Assembly (NCBI GenBank): GCA_021234155.1
Contig: JAJEKV010000015.1
Span: 11,118,101 to 11,182,100, forward strand
Source of the DNA: Isoetes taiwanensis
Taxonomy: Eukaryota > Streptophyta > Lycopodiopsida > Isoetales > Isoetaceae
Direction of reading: 5' to 3'
DNA length: 64,000 bases
A program made the translations under genes and the position numbers. Numbering within the stretch: the first letter of the stretch is position 1; every line of letters starts with the position of its first letter. Of this stretch, positions 1 through 11,238 are shown piece after piece. Below the pieces are notes generated by a model. The model was not told the origin of the DNA. It was given only the letters and a program-made list of their open reading frames with translations, and did no database searches.

Positions 1-484
1 CAACATGAGGAAAAACTTCTATTCCATGAAAATCCTCTGATCAAGTCATCTACGTGTATGACATATTTGGGAGAAACATGAAAGGTTACCATGTCTAAAG
101 GCTAATGCTACATGGCAAAATTATATATGAAAGAACATGGTACATAGATTTGGAGATCTCCAAGTCAAGATGTCTTAAATGGAAGGCACAATATCAAGAG
201 GGACCTCGTAAAGCTGAGCATGGGAACCGTGGCACATTGAAACCTCCGACCTCTACAGTAGCCTAAGCAGTTTTCTCCACTTTTGAGAAAGAAAACTGTT
301 AATCCATGCCATATCGAAGCAGGAGGAACAAGGATGGTATCTGTAAGAACATCAAAAAAATTACCTCGTACGTTTATGATAAGCTGCATTCTTGAGGAGG
401 TCAATGCAGAGGTTGTTGCACTGACATGCAAGAAGGTCTCCTTCCCTGGGTTTATATCAAGTCCCAGTTTTTGGGACGTCACAG

Positions 485-818
485 TTGCAAGAAAAATATC
501 ATTTTCCAAATGTGACTGACATATGCGAGGTTATTTGCATGAAGCTGTTGAAGATAAAATATGCAATAATAAGGAACCTACTTCATGAACAAAGAAGGCA
601 GGAAGTTGTATGTAATATTCACAACAACATGGATCAAGCAGAGACAATGATACTGAAATTGGAGCAACCAGGGAAGTCTTTTCAGATCCTACCTTGTGTA
701 TCTAGGTGTGTTTGACGAGATTGAGGAATTCATGATGCCTGACCACACGCATGAGGATATCGATGGATTGTTTGGGAATTTGTCATCATCATTGAAAAGG
801 GTTGAGGTGCTGGTTTGA
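485..818 (+). pseudogene. DUF7869-like transposon protein fragment
   Basis: Two overlapping reading frames (485-715 and about 690-818) together give a peptide with NMDQAET followed about 40 residues later by DHTHEDIDGLFG. The pairing of a MDQ segment with an HTHEDID block resembles the DUF7869 family found in transposon-like plant and metazoan genes; I recall this as a family pattern and cannot run a profile search. The frame changes near 690-714 and ends at a TGA at about 816, so it is a broken remnant. Bases 1-484 contain only short uninformative ORFs. It could instead be chance similarity. Confidence 0.35.
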
Positions 819-1600
819 ATGCAATCTAAAGGCACCAGCACCCTATGTTATTCATAAAGTGCAAAAAGGGTTCATCAAGGGATACATTCGGGATGGTGAT
901 GACAGATTGATAAGCCACACTTATAGTACCTTAGCATTCAAATTTGCTCTGTATGGAGAGTGCCAGTCATGTACCACAAGGCGAGACCGAGCTTTTTAGA
1001 ATGGCTATCAGCAGGATGAATAAGGATGTAGAAGAAGAAACAAGATGGGAAACCCTTGATGCCACAGGAGAACCCTAAATTATTGCCACCCAAGGAGTCA
1101 GTTAAAGTCCTAGGCCATCTACACAATAGTATCCACAAGCATATCCTCCATTGGGTTGCAATCTCAAGAAATAACAAGGGCAACCTAGAGCAAGTCAACT
1201 ATTCGACACAATTTACCCCACGATCGAGTATTGGATGCAGCCTTTACAATAGTTAGGAAAGAAAGCATTGAGGGATTTTACAAGAACTTCTGGCCACAAA
1301 CTAGGCATGTGCCGACTGACCTCCAGATGCAGTTGTTGTAGTGGAGCCACTTGCAAGCATCACTCCTGCTTATAATGGTCCTTGGAAAGACATACCCACA
1401 CTGCAATTTAATCCGTTCAAAGACCTACAGAAAGGTATGTTTGTTCAGGCACGGTTCGGCAATGCCTTGTACCCTATTTAGATGGGGTATACTATTGAAG
1501 AGCCTCAGATGGATAATATAAAGGAAAACTTCGAGACCATTCAGTTGACTTGGTGGGAGCTAGTCCTAGTGAGAAACCAATTATATCCGTCTAATTAATT
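819..1600. other. No recognisable gene
   Basis: Only short, stop-rich ORFs are present. I see no domain motif. It may be further decay of the fragment upstream or the 5' part of the LINE that follows. Confidence 0.5.
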
Positions 1601-3900
1601 TGTTGGAAGAAAAAATTCAGGTCAACAATAGCCAGTGATCGCATTGACATAGAGGCCATTGACTTTGCGTAGGTCACCCAAGATCAGAACATTGGGCTCA
1701 CCTCGATTTTCATCTTGGATAAATTGTATAATGTGGTGAATAACATGGAAAATAGGAAATTCCCTATACCAGATGGATTGCTTGTAGAATTCTTCAAAGC
1801 CACTTGGAATATCCTTAGTTATTATTATTCTCTACATCGCCAATGCGTTTATGATCAGAAAATATCTGGATAGCAGAATCAATAACAGTTTCATCACCCT
1901 AAAATTCAGGAGCTTATCTCCTTTCCTGATTATCAACCTATCTCTTTGACTAACGTCATCTATAGGATTATTGTAGGGGCAATTACTCACAGACTTAAAA
2001 TTATTCTGAACAACATTATCACCGTTTAGTATGCCTATCTTAAGGGGAGGAGGATTCTAGATTATGTCACTACTGCAGCTTTGGATCTTAGATGGGCCAA
2101 AGACTTTAATCAAAAAGTGGCTCTTCTAAAACTCAATATCACAAAGGCTTTTGATTGTCAATTGGAACTTTCTTGAACTTTGTTGTAGAAAGCTTGGCTT
2201 CAGTGATAATGCTATCAAAGTCTTCTTGGCTATTCTTCATCTCTTCTTCTTCTGTTCTAATCAATAGAGAATGCAACCTAAGATTCAGTCTAAAAAGGGG
2301 AGTCAAACAAGGGGAGTCCTTCCTCTTTCTTACAGTCGTGGAAGCTCTTCACGGCAGATTTCAAAAAGCAAAGGAGCAAAACATCATCCGAGGATTGTAT
2401 CTCCCTGCCAATGATTGGACTGACCAGATTTTGAACAACCATTTTGCAGATGAGACTTTCCTGCTAATCTCCATGGATCAAGAGACCATTGGTACTACTA
2501 ATAGTATCCTCTCTAAATTTGGTCTCTTCTCTGGCTGTAGAATCAACCCTGCAAAATCTAAGCTTATTGCCCATGATCAGTTCTTGGCGGCAAACAATGT
2601 TAATCAGCAGGGATGCAACTTCAATCCTCCCAATATTCCTTCTAAGATGTTTGATATTCCCTTTGTCATCAGATCCAATGTATTTGTTCTTTGGTCTAGA
2701 ATTATTGAGAAATCCATCAACAAGATAGACAACCTAAATTCCAAATACCTGTTTAAGGTAGAAAGAGCCATCCTGGCCAATTCTATCACGTCTATCAGTT
2801 CTCTCCTGTTCTTGCTTCCAAAAAAGTTTACACCAGACTCCAAAGTATCCTTACCAGATTTATTCCTTGTAGTAGCACTAAGAAAAGTTGGACTCCAGTT
2901 TCCATGGAAGAATGCTGCAAGCCCAAGTATTTGGGTGGTTTGGATATCATTTGAAAAGTATACAAAGGCCCTCGCAGCAAAGTACTTCTTCAGGGCTGTC
3001 AACAATGAAATCAAGCATCATATCTCCATCTTAATAAAGCACTATATCCCTAGGTGCAAGCCTTATGGCTGGAAAGATACTGCCTTCTTTAATTTCACAA
3101 TTCCCTCAAACATACCTCCCATTATTAGAAAATTGATTAAGGCTTGGCTGGAGGTTAGAGGTTTGTATGTAAGAAACAATTATATCTCTCTTTTCCAAAC
3201 TATTTTTGGAATCCCTATCTCCTAGGGAAAAATGGTAGTCATTGTTTAGTCAAAAAATTTCCAGATCAAGCAAGATGTTGGCAAGACAAGAAGATTAATC
3301 TTATTGCTGATCTTTTTCATGAGGTAACTTTAATTCCCTTTAATCAGTCAGTTCTCTTGAATGAAGGTGATGCTAGTAGATTCTAATATCATGCTATTAT
3401 AGATTACATTATATAGGCTCATTGGAACCACAACATCACCACTTGACATTTTAAAGACCTTTTTCAATTAAAGGTAAAGGACGCCTACCATTATCTAAAC
3501 AGAGAGAGGTGATGACTCATGTAAAATGTGAAATTTCTGAGGAAAGATGCAAAAGGAATGTCCAACATCTTTGAATTCCCCAATTCAGCCCAAGATTAAC
3601 TCATAGTAAGAGAATTAGGCTTAATTTTTCTAATTGTCTGAGATGGTTGTCATTTGTAGAAATTGAAACTCATTTATTTAGGAGCTATCTCTAGTCAGGA
3701 TGGATAACCGAGATCTGTCCATTAGCCTTTAACCTCCATATCTCCATTGAGGATAATGATCAACATTTCTTTGTCTTGGATCAGCCGAGACATTGGAGTT
3801 TCTACATTCTCTTATGGAGAATCTGAAAAGATAAGAATGACCTGGTCTTCAATGACAACATAATTTGGCCGCCAGCCATTGTCTCCCAGCTGAATTATTG
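1600..3900 (+). mobile_element. Decayed L1-like LINE (reverse transcriptase region and 3' end)
   Basis: The longest open frame is 2155-3225 (356 codons); upstream the reading continues in other frames with stops. RT blocks are visible: PISLTNVIYRIIVGAITHRL around 1940-2000, then KRGVKQGE, then NNHFADETFLLIS near 2440. FADE stands where plant L1 elements have FADD, so the second catalytic aspartate is lost. From 3236 to 3890 broken frames contain zf-RVT-like pieces (VKDAYHYLN, ETHLF, KDKNDLVFNDNIIWPP), as expected for the 3' end of plant L1 ORF2. The element ends close to a (TATTG)n tract, not a poly(A). No target duplication was found. It lies directly downstream of the truncated receptor gene and may have displaced its kinase region. 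Confidence 0.75.
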
Positions 3901-3902
3901 TA

Positions 3903-3990
3903 ATGTATTGTATTGTATTGTATTGTATTGTATTGTATTGTATTGCATTGCATTGCATTGCATTGCATTGCATTGCATTGTATTGTATTT
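3903..3990. repeat. (TATTG)n / (CATTG)n pentanucleotide microsatellite
   Basis: Uninterrupted pentamers: a TATTG run, then a CATTG run, then TATTG again. It abuts the 3' end of the LINE and could be its slipped 3' tail. The long ORFs on both strands here are artefacts of the repeat. Confidence 0.95.
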
Positions 3991-4236
3991 TCAATGTTAT
4001 ACTAAAACAGTCATACTTGCAAAACTTGATGGTTTATAGATCTATCCAGACAAACTTTTTATATAAATCAACTATACTTGCAAGATCCAGCAGTTCCTAG
4101 ATTAATCTAGCCAGTTTTTTATTGCAACATAAAATTGTTTATTTTGAAATACAAAACATTATTTTTAAGAAAATCTTTTAATGCACTTCAAGGAATTAAT
4201 GCATTTAAAAGGAAGCCTTTCTACTATCTTTGCTCA

Positions 4237-4547
4237 TCATGAGATGTCTTTCCTCTTCTTATTTACATATTTGCAACAAATGGCAATAAATATGACTCCA
4301 CCTAATACCAGAATACCGGCGACTGCACCTGCAATAATGTAAGCTATATTTAAAGGATTTGAGGAACTTGTAGGACGTGGTGTTAGTGGGGGGCGCAATG
4401 GTGAGGAAGGAAGTGGCCATGAACAAACTCGATCATGCATACCTGTACAGGGGATTCAGATGTACCATTCTTACAGATAGAGCAGGCCAAGCAAACTTTA
4501 TCGCTTAACCTTGGACATGAATCCCATCGATCCGAGACATCGGATCG
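4237..4547 (-). pseudogene. CRINKLY4-like receptor, cysteine-rich and transmembrane part (truncated)
   Basis: Read on the minus strand, this follows the segment at 5169-5361 once the inserted element between them is ignored. It shows a cysteine-rich stretch (SCPRLSDKVCLACSICKNG) like the TNFR-type module of CRINKLY4 receptors, a Pro/Ser-rich linker, a transmembrane helix (IIAGAVAGILVLGGVIFIAI), a basic stop-transfer KKRK, and then a stop codon. The cysteine-rich part and the membrane part are in different frames, so at least one frameshift lies near 4430-4440. The cytoplasmic kinase domain expected for the family is absent; LINE sequence begins within 350 bases. It could have been a kinase-less receptor-like protein, but the frameshifts favour a dead gene. 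Confidence 0.7.
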
Positions 4548-5180
4548 CCATTCTAGAATGGGACGAGCATGCATGTTTTGCATGCATGCGGGCGGCGCAT
4601 GCCCATTCTGGTTGGGAGTTCGCTATTTTAGGCGCGATTTTGCAGCAACATCTCATCGGCGCTTCCTCTTCTCTCTCAGCAGTACCTTATTCTCTGTGAA
4701 CCCACCCTCCCCCCTTCTTTGTTTTTGTATTTTTATCGCGTGGCACGCGCGTAATCAGCCCCTCCACTCTGGGAGGTTTGTTTTGTCTTGTTGTTTTGTT
4801 GGTGATGTGCAGGTACAGGTGAGCGAGCGGTGTCTGTTTCGACTTTTCCATTCGTGGGTTTTGGGAGCGTTTTTTATGCCTTGCGTTTGTCCAAGCCCCT
4901 TGCCGAAGGCTTATCACTAGGGTTTTTCCTCGAAAACCCGAAAGGGCGGGGTTTTTTAATCCCGGTGATAAGCTTTTGGCAGGTACACTAGCCCAATCTC
5001 TATTAGGATTGTAATTTGTTGGGGTCCAAATGATATAATTGGATTTTCCCTTTATTTTTGTGGGTAGTTCGCATGTGTGCGGCTACTCACTATCCACCAT
5101 TGTAGAAAAATCTGCTGAGATGAATGAGAAGCAAGTCTAAGTGGCGGTTTGTTGGTTTCATGCGAGTCCCATTCTAGAAT
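4548..5180. mobile_element. Non-autonomous TIR element, about 610 bp, inserted in the receptor gene
   Basis: CCATTCTAGAAT occurs at 4548-4559 and again at 5169-5180, bracketing DNA that interrupts the receptor reading. The inserted ends are inverted: TGGGACGAGCATG at the left and the complement of TGGGACTCGCATG at the right (11 of 13 matching). Because the duplicated target is itself palindromic, the duplication can be read as 8 bp (TTCTAGAA, hAT-like) or 9-10 bp (Mutator-like). No transposase is encoded. The interior contains a pyrimidine-rich tract and a hairpin at 4902-4980. Confidence 0.75.
4902..4980. repeat. Imperfect hairpin inside the TIR element
   Basis: 16-nt arms at 4902-4917 and 4965-4980 (14 of 16 complementary) around the core GCTTATCAC. 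The loop is 47 nt and contains GAAAACCC and GGGTTTT-type runs. Confidence 0.7.
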
Positions 5181-5361
5181 TTGATACATAATATTGATCA
5201 TCCCCACACGTTGTTTTGCATAGCCCTTCACTAGATGCCAATTGGATGTTGTCCTTTAAATTTCCCCAACATGAGACATGACTTCCATTATCTCGTCTTA
5301 CCCCGCAGATGTAATAATCGACCGCACTAATAAACGAGAAGGTTACACCTAAAGGGGAATC
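5169..5361 (-). pseudogene. CRINKLY4-like receptor, middle segment
   Basis: The minus-strand frame starts at the GATTC target duplication and continues the receptor frame that is broken at 18886. It encodes one more RCC1-like repeat (ICGVRRDNGSHVSCWGNL) and the start of a cysteine-rich module (CKTTCGDDQYYVSNSR). It is interrupted at its 3' side by the 0.6-kb TIR element. The clean continuation across the duplicated GATTC shows that the gypsy element inserted into an existing exon. No intron is seen, in keeping with the intronless CRINKLY4 family. Confidence 0.8.
5357..5361. repeat. Target-site duplication GAATC (left)
   Basis: GAATC directly precedes the TGTGG... end of the left LTR and is repeated at 18886-18890 directly after the TCACA end of the right LTR. 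Confidence 0.95.
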
Positions 5362-7334
5362 TGTGGACGCCCCTCGCTAAATATCTCGGCTTCGGCGCAT
5401 TACACTCCGGCAGAAATCCCCATCCGGCTCAACAAACGCGACAGTTCCCTCCGTCTACCCCGCACTCTAGGGTGACCCTAGTGCGGGGAGGGGACACAAA
5501 GGTGTCTTGGCGCGCCCTTCCCCTATGGGCTCCTATAACAGCGGAAGCGATAAACATGTCAGAACTAGCATCAACAATACAAATACTACCTCGAAGGGTA
5601 GTCCATCACATATCCAAAGGTGCAAAGAACATAGCCACATACCATAAAACGTGAGAGCTCCTACCCGTGGATCTGACACACAAGGAAGTCGACCGACTGG
5701 ATAGGCCTCAAGGTAGAGCAGACCGAGTCATAACAATGGCGGGGCTGGCATAAGACAATGGCTAGGGTTGACCACTCCATCCGCCCCTCCTGTGCATACT
5801 TTGCAGATGGGCTAGATCAGGCTCTGGCATGACTCTAACCTTCCGGATACGCAATCCCATGGCATCACCCATCGGGACTACTCCAGGTTGCATCTCCCTG
5901 GTCCGTCGAGGTAGGAAGGGTTGCATCTCCCCTTCCCGGGGTCTAGAGGCTCCACGGGCGGCTAGAGAATCGTGACGACACACGATTCGTACCCGACTGA
6001 ACCCCCCAAAACAAGAGCCAAGCCGACACTTGCAACTCTTGAGAGGCAGGGCAACACCTTCGCCCCAGGAGGTGTCGGACCCATGCCCGGCCCACACGAA
6101 GTGACCGGCCATAAGCCTAGCCCACTATGGGATCCCCCGTAGCCCCCACTCGGCAGGGATCCTCCCTCCATATTGCCTCTAGCCCCGTTGTGTAGTGCTG
6201 AGTCACATCATAGCCTCCATAGCCTGGTGGGTTCCTATGCACAGGCCGCAATTTAATAGGAACTAAGGGATCTATACTAGGAACATATTACATATGGCCC
6301 TAGGTCTCTACCCCCCTTCCCAACACAAGAGGAACAAACATGATCAACCATCATCCCATAATCATCATGAACAATATCATATGAACATCTTAACCTAATC
6401 ATACGGGTAAAAGCATGTTAGGGTGTACCACTTTTGGAACCTGCAAAAGTACATACACTAGGTACTTCAGAACTGGGTACTTTCTCATTTTTCTTTTCAT
6501 TAAAACTAATACAAAAATCCAAAATAAAAGTCAAGGACATGGTAATATTCAAAGTTAAGATAAAGATAATGCTATCGGAGACCAATATATATATAAAAAG
6601 TTCTAAAACATACCTTATATTGAAATATTATACAGGTACCCAGTACCCAGTCCTGGCTACCTTTTTAGGTACCTTTTTAGTCACTAAATAATACTTTTTA
6701 AGGGACACCCTAACATGCTTTTACCCATACATATCTAACTATTAGTTAGGGTTCACTGATTAGGGTTCAAGATGTTCAACAAAGGATCTAGGGTGGCTCT
6801 ACTCTAGCTACGAAATACTAACCCATCTGGAGTGCTAACTCCCAGATGAACTAACATGGACTCTACTCAACCTACCTCCTCCAGAAGCGCTTCCTCCCAT
6901 CCCTGGCGTCTCCATGCTCCTTGACGTGGCTCGAAGACTTGCTCCCTCTACGATCATACACACCTTCCAGGGGCTGCTGCTCCAGGCTAGGCTACGACGA
7001 ACGATGCTCGAAACGGAGTTTCGGGCACGTGGATGAGGGTTTAGGTGCTAGGTCAGGGAAAAAAAAGTCTAGGGTTAGGGTTAGAGCTAATATAGGTGTG
7101 GGTCCACATGGGATGCCACATGGCACCACTAGGATGAGGCCGTGTGGCGGTTGCCCAATAGGATAAGGCCATGTGGAAATGGGTCTTATCCTAAGGTTAT
7201 CTAAGTTAAACAATTAACTTAGATGTGCACCCCTTGCCACTTCCCAATGCATACAAGGCTACTCAGGTAGACTTGTATGGTGACGGGTCCAGGAATATAC
7301 GTGTATATAGCGTATATTCCCCTGGAACGTCACA
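5362..7334 (-). repeat. 3' LTR of the gypsy element (with MITE insertion)
   Basis: Matches 17252-18885 from TGTG(G)ACGC to CRTCACA. It is 1973 bp against 1634 bp in the partner; a 324-bp MITE at 6404-6727 explains most of the excess. The half covering about 6000-7334 is nearly identical to its partner. The first 600 bases differ by many one- or two-base changes, often beside CG dinucleotides. Both LTRs contain a short TAGGGTTAGGGTTAG run. Confidence 0.95.
6404..6727. mobile_element. 324-bp MITE in the 3' LTR
   Basis: The left terminus reads CGGGTAAAAGCATGTTAGGG and the right terminus is its inverted match, with 22 consecutive complementary bases after a mismatch at the first base. TA flanks both ends (6402-6403 and 6728-6729). 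The other LTR gives the empty site CATACATATC at about 18280, proving a later insertion. TA duplication and small size suggest a Tc1/mariner-type (Stowaway-like) MITE; a 4-bp ATAC duplication is an alternative reading. AT-rich interior, no coding potential. Confidence 0.9.
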
Positions 7335-7348
7335 TTCTCCCCCCCTTA
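7335..7348 (-). other. Polypurine tract
   Basis: On the minus strand, CTAAGGGGGGGAGAA lies directly before the 3' LTR. It marks plus-strand priming and fixes the element's orientation. Confidence 0.9.
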
Positions 7349-8170
7349 GAACAATGTTGTCCTCAGCATTGCGCTAAGGTGACAAGGCTACTCGATCCTG
7401 CAAAACAACACAACATATACTTAAATTCGACGATCAACTTGTTATTAAAGAGTTAAATGTCAAAATTTAGGCTATATTTGTACTTATACAAAATTATATA
7501 GCCTTAACAAGGTTACTTCTTACAATAATTCAAAACATTATTATAAGAGTTATTAGGGTTCATAATCTAAATTATGGTTCCCCCATCTTCTCGTAATGCG
7601 CCCACCTCATTTGCTCCTTCTCACTTGCCTCGCACATGGAGCACATTACGTTAGTCTAATTAATAAAATTGTGGTTTTAGGGGACCACCCCTTTACCAAT
7701 ACCTTGCACTTTCGATCATGGCCCTTCCTAGGTTTGAGCTTAAGGACCATTTAAGATGATCCCATCATCGCCCATGATCAAGTGCTACCTTGTACTCGGC
7801 GGTTGCGGTCTTGTCGAAAACCCCTAGTGCATCATGCCCCAAGGGTTTCAAGCTAGGGAACGCCTCACGATCCCATCATCGGCGCATGATCACTTTGACC
7901 TTCACCATGACCCCCTACGGCCAGGTGTGCGACCCCCACATCGTGGCATAGGGGCATCCGGCCGATGTCCCATCATCGCCGCACCATGCCTTTCCTTCTC
8001 TCTCTCGCATGACCCTATTGGTCATGCGCACCTCTTGGTGCATGTTGGCCTAGAGAACGCCTTTAAAGGCTTATCTCATCATCGCCAAGACGTTCCAAGA
8101 TTCTCGCACATGTATTCTACCAACTAGAGGACATGAGCCGAACTTAAGGTTAACTAAGAAGCATACTAAG
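7349..8170 (-). other. Gypsy 3' untranslated region
   Basis: Lies between the pol stop and the polypurine tract. No conserved motif was seen. The ORF at 7834-8127 on the plus strand is antisense to the element and unsupported. Confidence 0.6.
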
Positions 8171-9700
8171 CTAACCTCCTCGGGCGAAGTCGGGTCGACC
8201 AGGCCTGGAGACGACTTCCCCATCAAACTCCTTCATGAACTCGGGTATTTCTTCTCCAAATCTTGCTTTAATACCCACGTCAGCGTCTTCCACCGGCAAG
8301 TGTTTCCACTTGACCAAATACTTGGGAACTGAGACCTCCTAGTCTTCTTGAATGACTTATCAAGAAGTAACTCGTGCACGATTTCCACTTGCTCTTCTTC
8401 CGCATTTCCAACAAAGTTGGAGTATCTAAAACCTCCTCGTGGTTAGGATTGTGCCTTTTAATAAACTTACGTGGAAAACCTTGTGAACTTTGAGATGGGC
8501 CTAAGATCCAACTTGTAGGCTTGGGAGCCCACTCTCTCCAAAATCTTAAACGGACCAGCCCACCTAGGGGCAAGCTTCTTGCAACTCCCAATCCGCTTAG
8601 CTTGCTTGACCTTGATCTTCAACCACACGCTATCGCCTACTTTGAACTCCCTTACTACGGTCCTGTTTGCCTGGGCCACACTCTTCCTCCGACTTCTTGT
8701 CGCTAGGAGGTAACCCCTCACTTCTTCCACCAACCTGCATATCTCCTAGCATTTGTTGGGACACCTCAACCTTTGACACGGGATTGTGCCAAGTGTCCTG
8801 GTTAAGCAATCGGTACCCGTGAATTTACCATGAAAGGAGACATCCGGGATGACTCCCCGCTTGGCACTATTGTAGGCGAATTCCACCAAGTGGATGTACT
8901 CCTCCCACTTGGACCGCTTATTCCACACAAAGCTTCTAAGCATATCTTCAATGATTCGATTCGGCCCCTCCCCGCCCCACCATCTCCTTTGGGGATGATA
9001 AGTCGTGCTCATGGAGAGCTTCGTCTCAATGGTGCTGAAGAGATCCCCGCCAAAAAGCACTCATAAACTTGGAATCTCTATCGATATTATCTCCCCGAGG
9101 CATGCCATGGAGCCTAAAAATCTCCTTCACAAATAGCTTGGCAAGATCTAATGCTTTGGTCAAGTAGTTCTACTACAAGGCACAAAATGTGCCATCTTAG
9201 ATAATTTGTCTACTACGACCATCAATGCATCCTTGCCTCAAGAGTCTTGGGGAACCCCTCGTGATAAAATCCATACTTACCACTTCCCACTTCGCATTCG
9301 GACTCGCTAGAGGTTCCAAGGCACCTGAATTGCCGCTCCGCTTTGGTTTGCCGGGCACAACCCGACACTCGCTGAATATATCTTGCTATCCGCTTCTTCA
9401 TTCCCTACGTAAGTAGCTACTTCAATCTTGAAGTAGGTCTTCATAAACCCCCGGTGCATGCCCCTCGCTATTGGGCTGTTGTGTGTCATGGAGGATTAGC
9501 TTCCTTACCCCATGATTCTGGCACACACAACTTATGCTTATGATACAACAAGTTGCCTTCCTTCTTATAATGCTTGAAGGCTTCTCGCTCCTTATCCGTT
9601 CTAGCCTCTCTAGAAAGGCTTTCCCATACCTCCTTGAAATCACCATCTGATGGTAAAGTCTCCTCAATTCTCTTGCCATACCCGCTCTAAAGAGTTGATA
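8171..9700 (-). pseudogene. Gypsy integrase with C-terminal chromodomain (frameshifted)
   Basis: Integrase inserts the cDNA copy; the chromodomain of chromoviruses is thought to direct insertion to methylated H3. Minus-strand pieces include SMDFI (first catalytic Asp region, about 9270), TTYHPQ, EDMLRSFVWNKRSKWEEYIHLVEFAYNS-type core residues (8746-9060), and a GPY/F module (FKVGDSVWLK ... LAPRWAGPFKILERVG, 8467-8733). A chromodomain follows with YLVKWKHLPVEDAD at 8297-8320 and downstream, ending in PDFARGG and a TAG at 8171-8173. At least three frame changes occur. The aromatic residue normally following DAD is Val here, so methyl-lysine binding may be altered. Confidence 0.85.
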
Positions 9701-9705
9701 TAGCA

Positions 9706-11238
9706 TTACAATGAATTCTCGGTTTCAAGAGGTCTTCTAGAAAGAGCATCGGCGACCACATTCGACTTACACGGCTTATAAGCAATCTCAAAGTCATACT
9801 CTTCTAGGAATTCCATCCACCTCCTTTGCCTCGCATTCGTGAGTGGTTGGGTAAAAATGTATTGGAGGCTCGTGATCGGTTCTAACTGAAACTTCCTCCC
9901 AAGCAAATAATGCCTCCAAATACGAAGAGCCCCGACAATAGCTAGAAGTTCCCGATCATGGGTTGGATAGCTGCTTTCGGTGTCGCTTCAACTTCTTGGA
10001 ATCATAAGCTATTACCCTTCCTTCTTGCATAAGGACTCCACCGTTGCTATCTTACTTGCATCCTGTTGCTACTATCTTGTCCTTTGTCCGGATCTCGCGT
10101 ATCCAGCACCGGTGTCTTGTTAAGGCCTCCTTAAGCTTTTCAAATGAAGCTTGAACATTTTCTAACCAATGTGTTCTCCAATCTTTCACCTTAACACTCT
10201 TAGTGAGGTCCGGCAAAGGGGACGCCCACTTAGCTAAGTCCTTCACTTAACTTTCTATAATAACCCGCTGACCTAGAAAGCTTCTTACTTCCCCACATTC
10301 TTTGAGCTGGCCAATCTACTACCGCTTCGATTTTTATGGGTCGGTGGAGATTCCTTCCACCGATATGACATGGCCCAAGTACTCCACTCTTTCAAGAGCA
10401 AAGTGGCATTTGGAGAGCTTTCCATACAAACGATGCACCAACTTTTCTAACACCCTTCTCAAATGCCGACTATGATCTTCGATGGACTTGTCAGAGACTA
10501 GAATGTCGCCGAAGAAAACAATGACAAACTCATCTAGAAAATCCCCTCAAGACGCCGCTCATGAGGCGCATAAAAGTTGCTGGAGCGCTCGACAATCCAA
10601 AGGGCATTATCAGAACTCAAAGTGACCATACCGCTCAAGGCGGTCTTATGGATATCCTCTTTTTTTATTCTTATTTGGTGGTACCCTCGACCTCAAATCA
10701 ATCTTGAGAATACCTTTGCTCCTTGGAGCTGGTCCATTAAATCATCTCGCCCTTGGCAAAGCATACTTGTTCTTTATCGCCTGCTTGTTGAGTCATGATA
10801 GTCTATGCACATTCTTAAACCGCCATCTTTCTTCTTCACGAAGAGTATGGGTGCTCCAAAAGGAGACACACTTGCTCTAATAAAACCGAAGCTCAAGCAA
10901 TTCCCGAGTTGCTTCTTGAGCTCAATCAACTCCTGTGTGCTCATCCCGTATGGTGCCTTTGCTGGTAGGCTTAGCATCCGGTGCTAATGTGATCTCACAC
11001 TCCACACCCCTATAAGGTGGTAGCTCACGGATCTCATCCGAAATACATCCTTGAATTCTGAAATAAGCCTAGCTACTGGCTTGGGCAATTGCTTTCCCTT
11101 TTGATCGTTTCCATCCTGCTTATTGGGTTCAATTGCCTCCAATCTCAAGATGTAATCCACCTTATTTCTTTCTATACCTTTCCTTAACTGCTTCAAAGAA
11201 ATACACTGCATAGAAGAAGCTGTCTTCTTACCTCTCAC
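9706..11238 (-). pseudogene. Gypsy reverse transcriptase-RNase H (frameshifted)
   Basis: RT begins with the typical [16 protein letters not shown] ... [22 protein letters not shown] (10774-10977). The catalytic block near 10500-10540 reads FVIVFFGDILV: the YLDD-type motif has Gly in place of the first of its paired Asp. The RNase H end gives RRWMEFLEEYDFEIAYK and VVADALSRR (9706-9906), standard for Ty3/gypsy pol. The protein is spread over several frames (9706-9906, 10052-10246, 10774-10977, 10984-11238), so this copy is not translatable as read. Confidence 0.85.

Noticed and set aside
3812-4100. ORFs on both strands through the pentanucleotide tract
   Set aside because: They are open only because the repeat has no stop codons; the composition is Met/Gln/Cys/Ile/Tyr-only.
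7065-7090. TAGGGTTAGGGTTAG run resembling telomere repeat
   Set aside because: Too short, present in both LTRs at the same place (also near 18620), and clearly part of the LTR.
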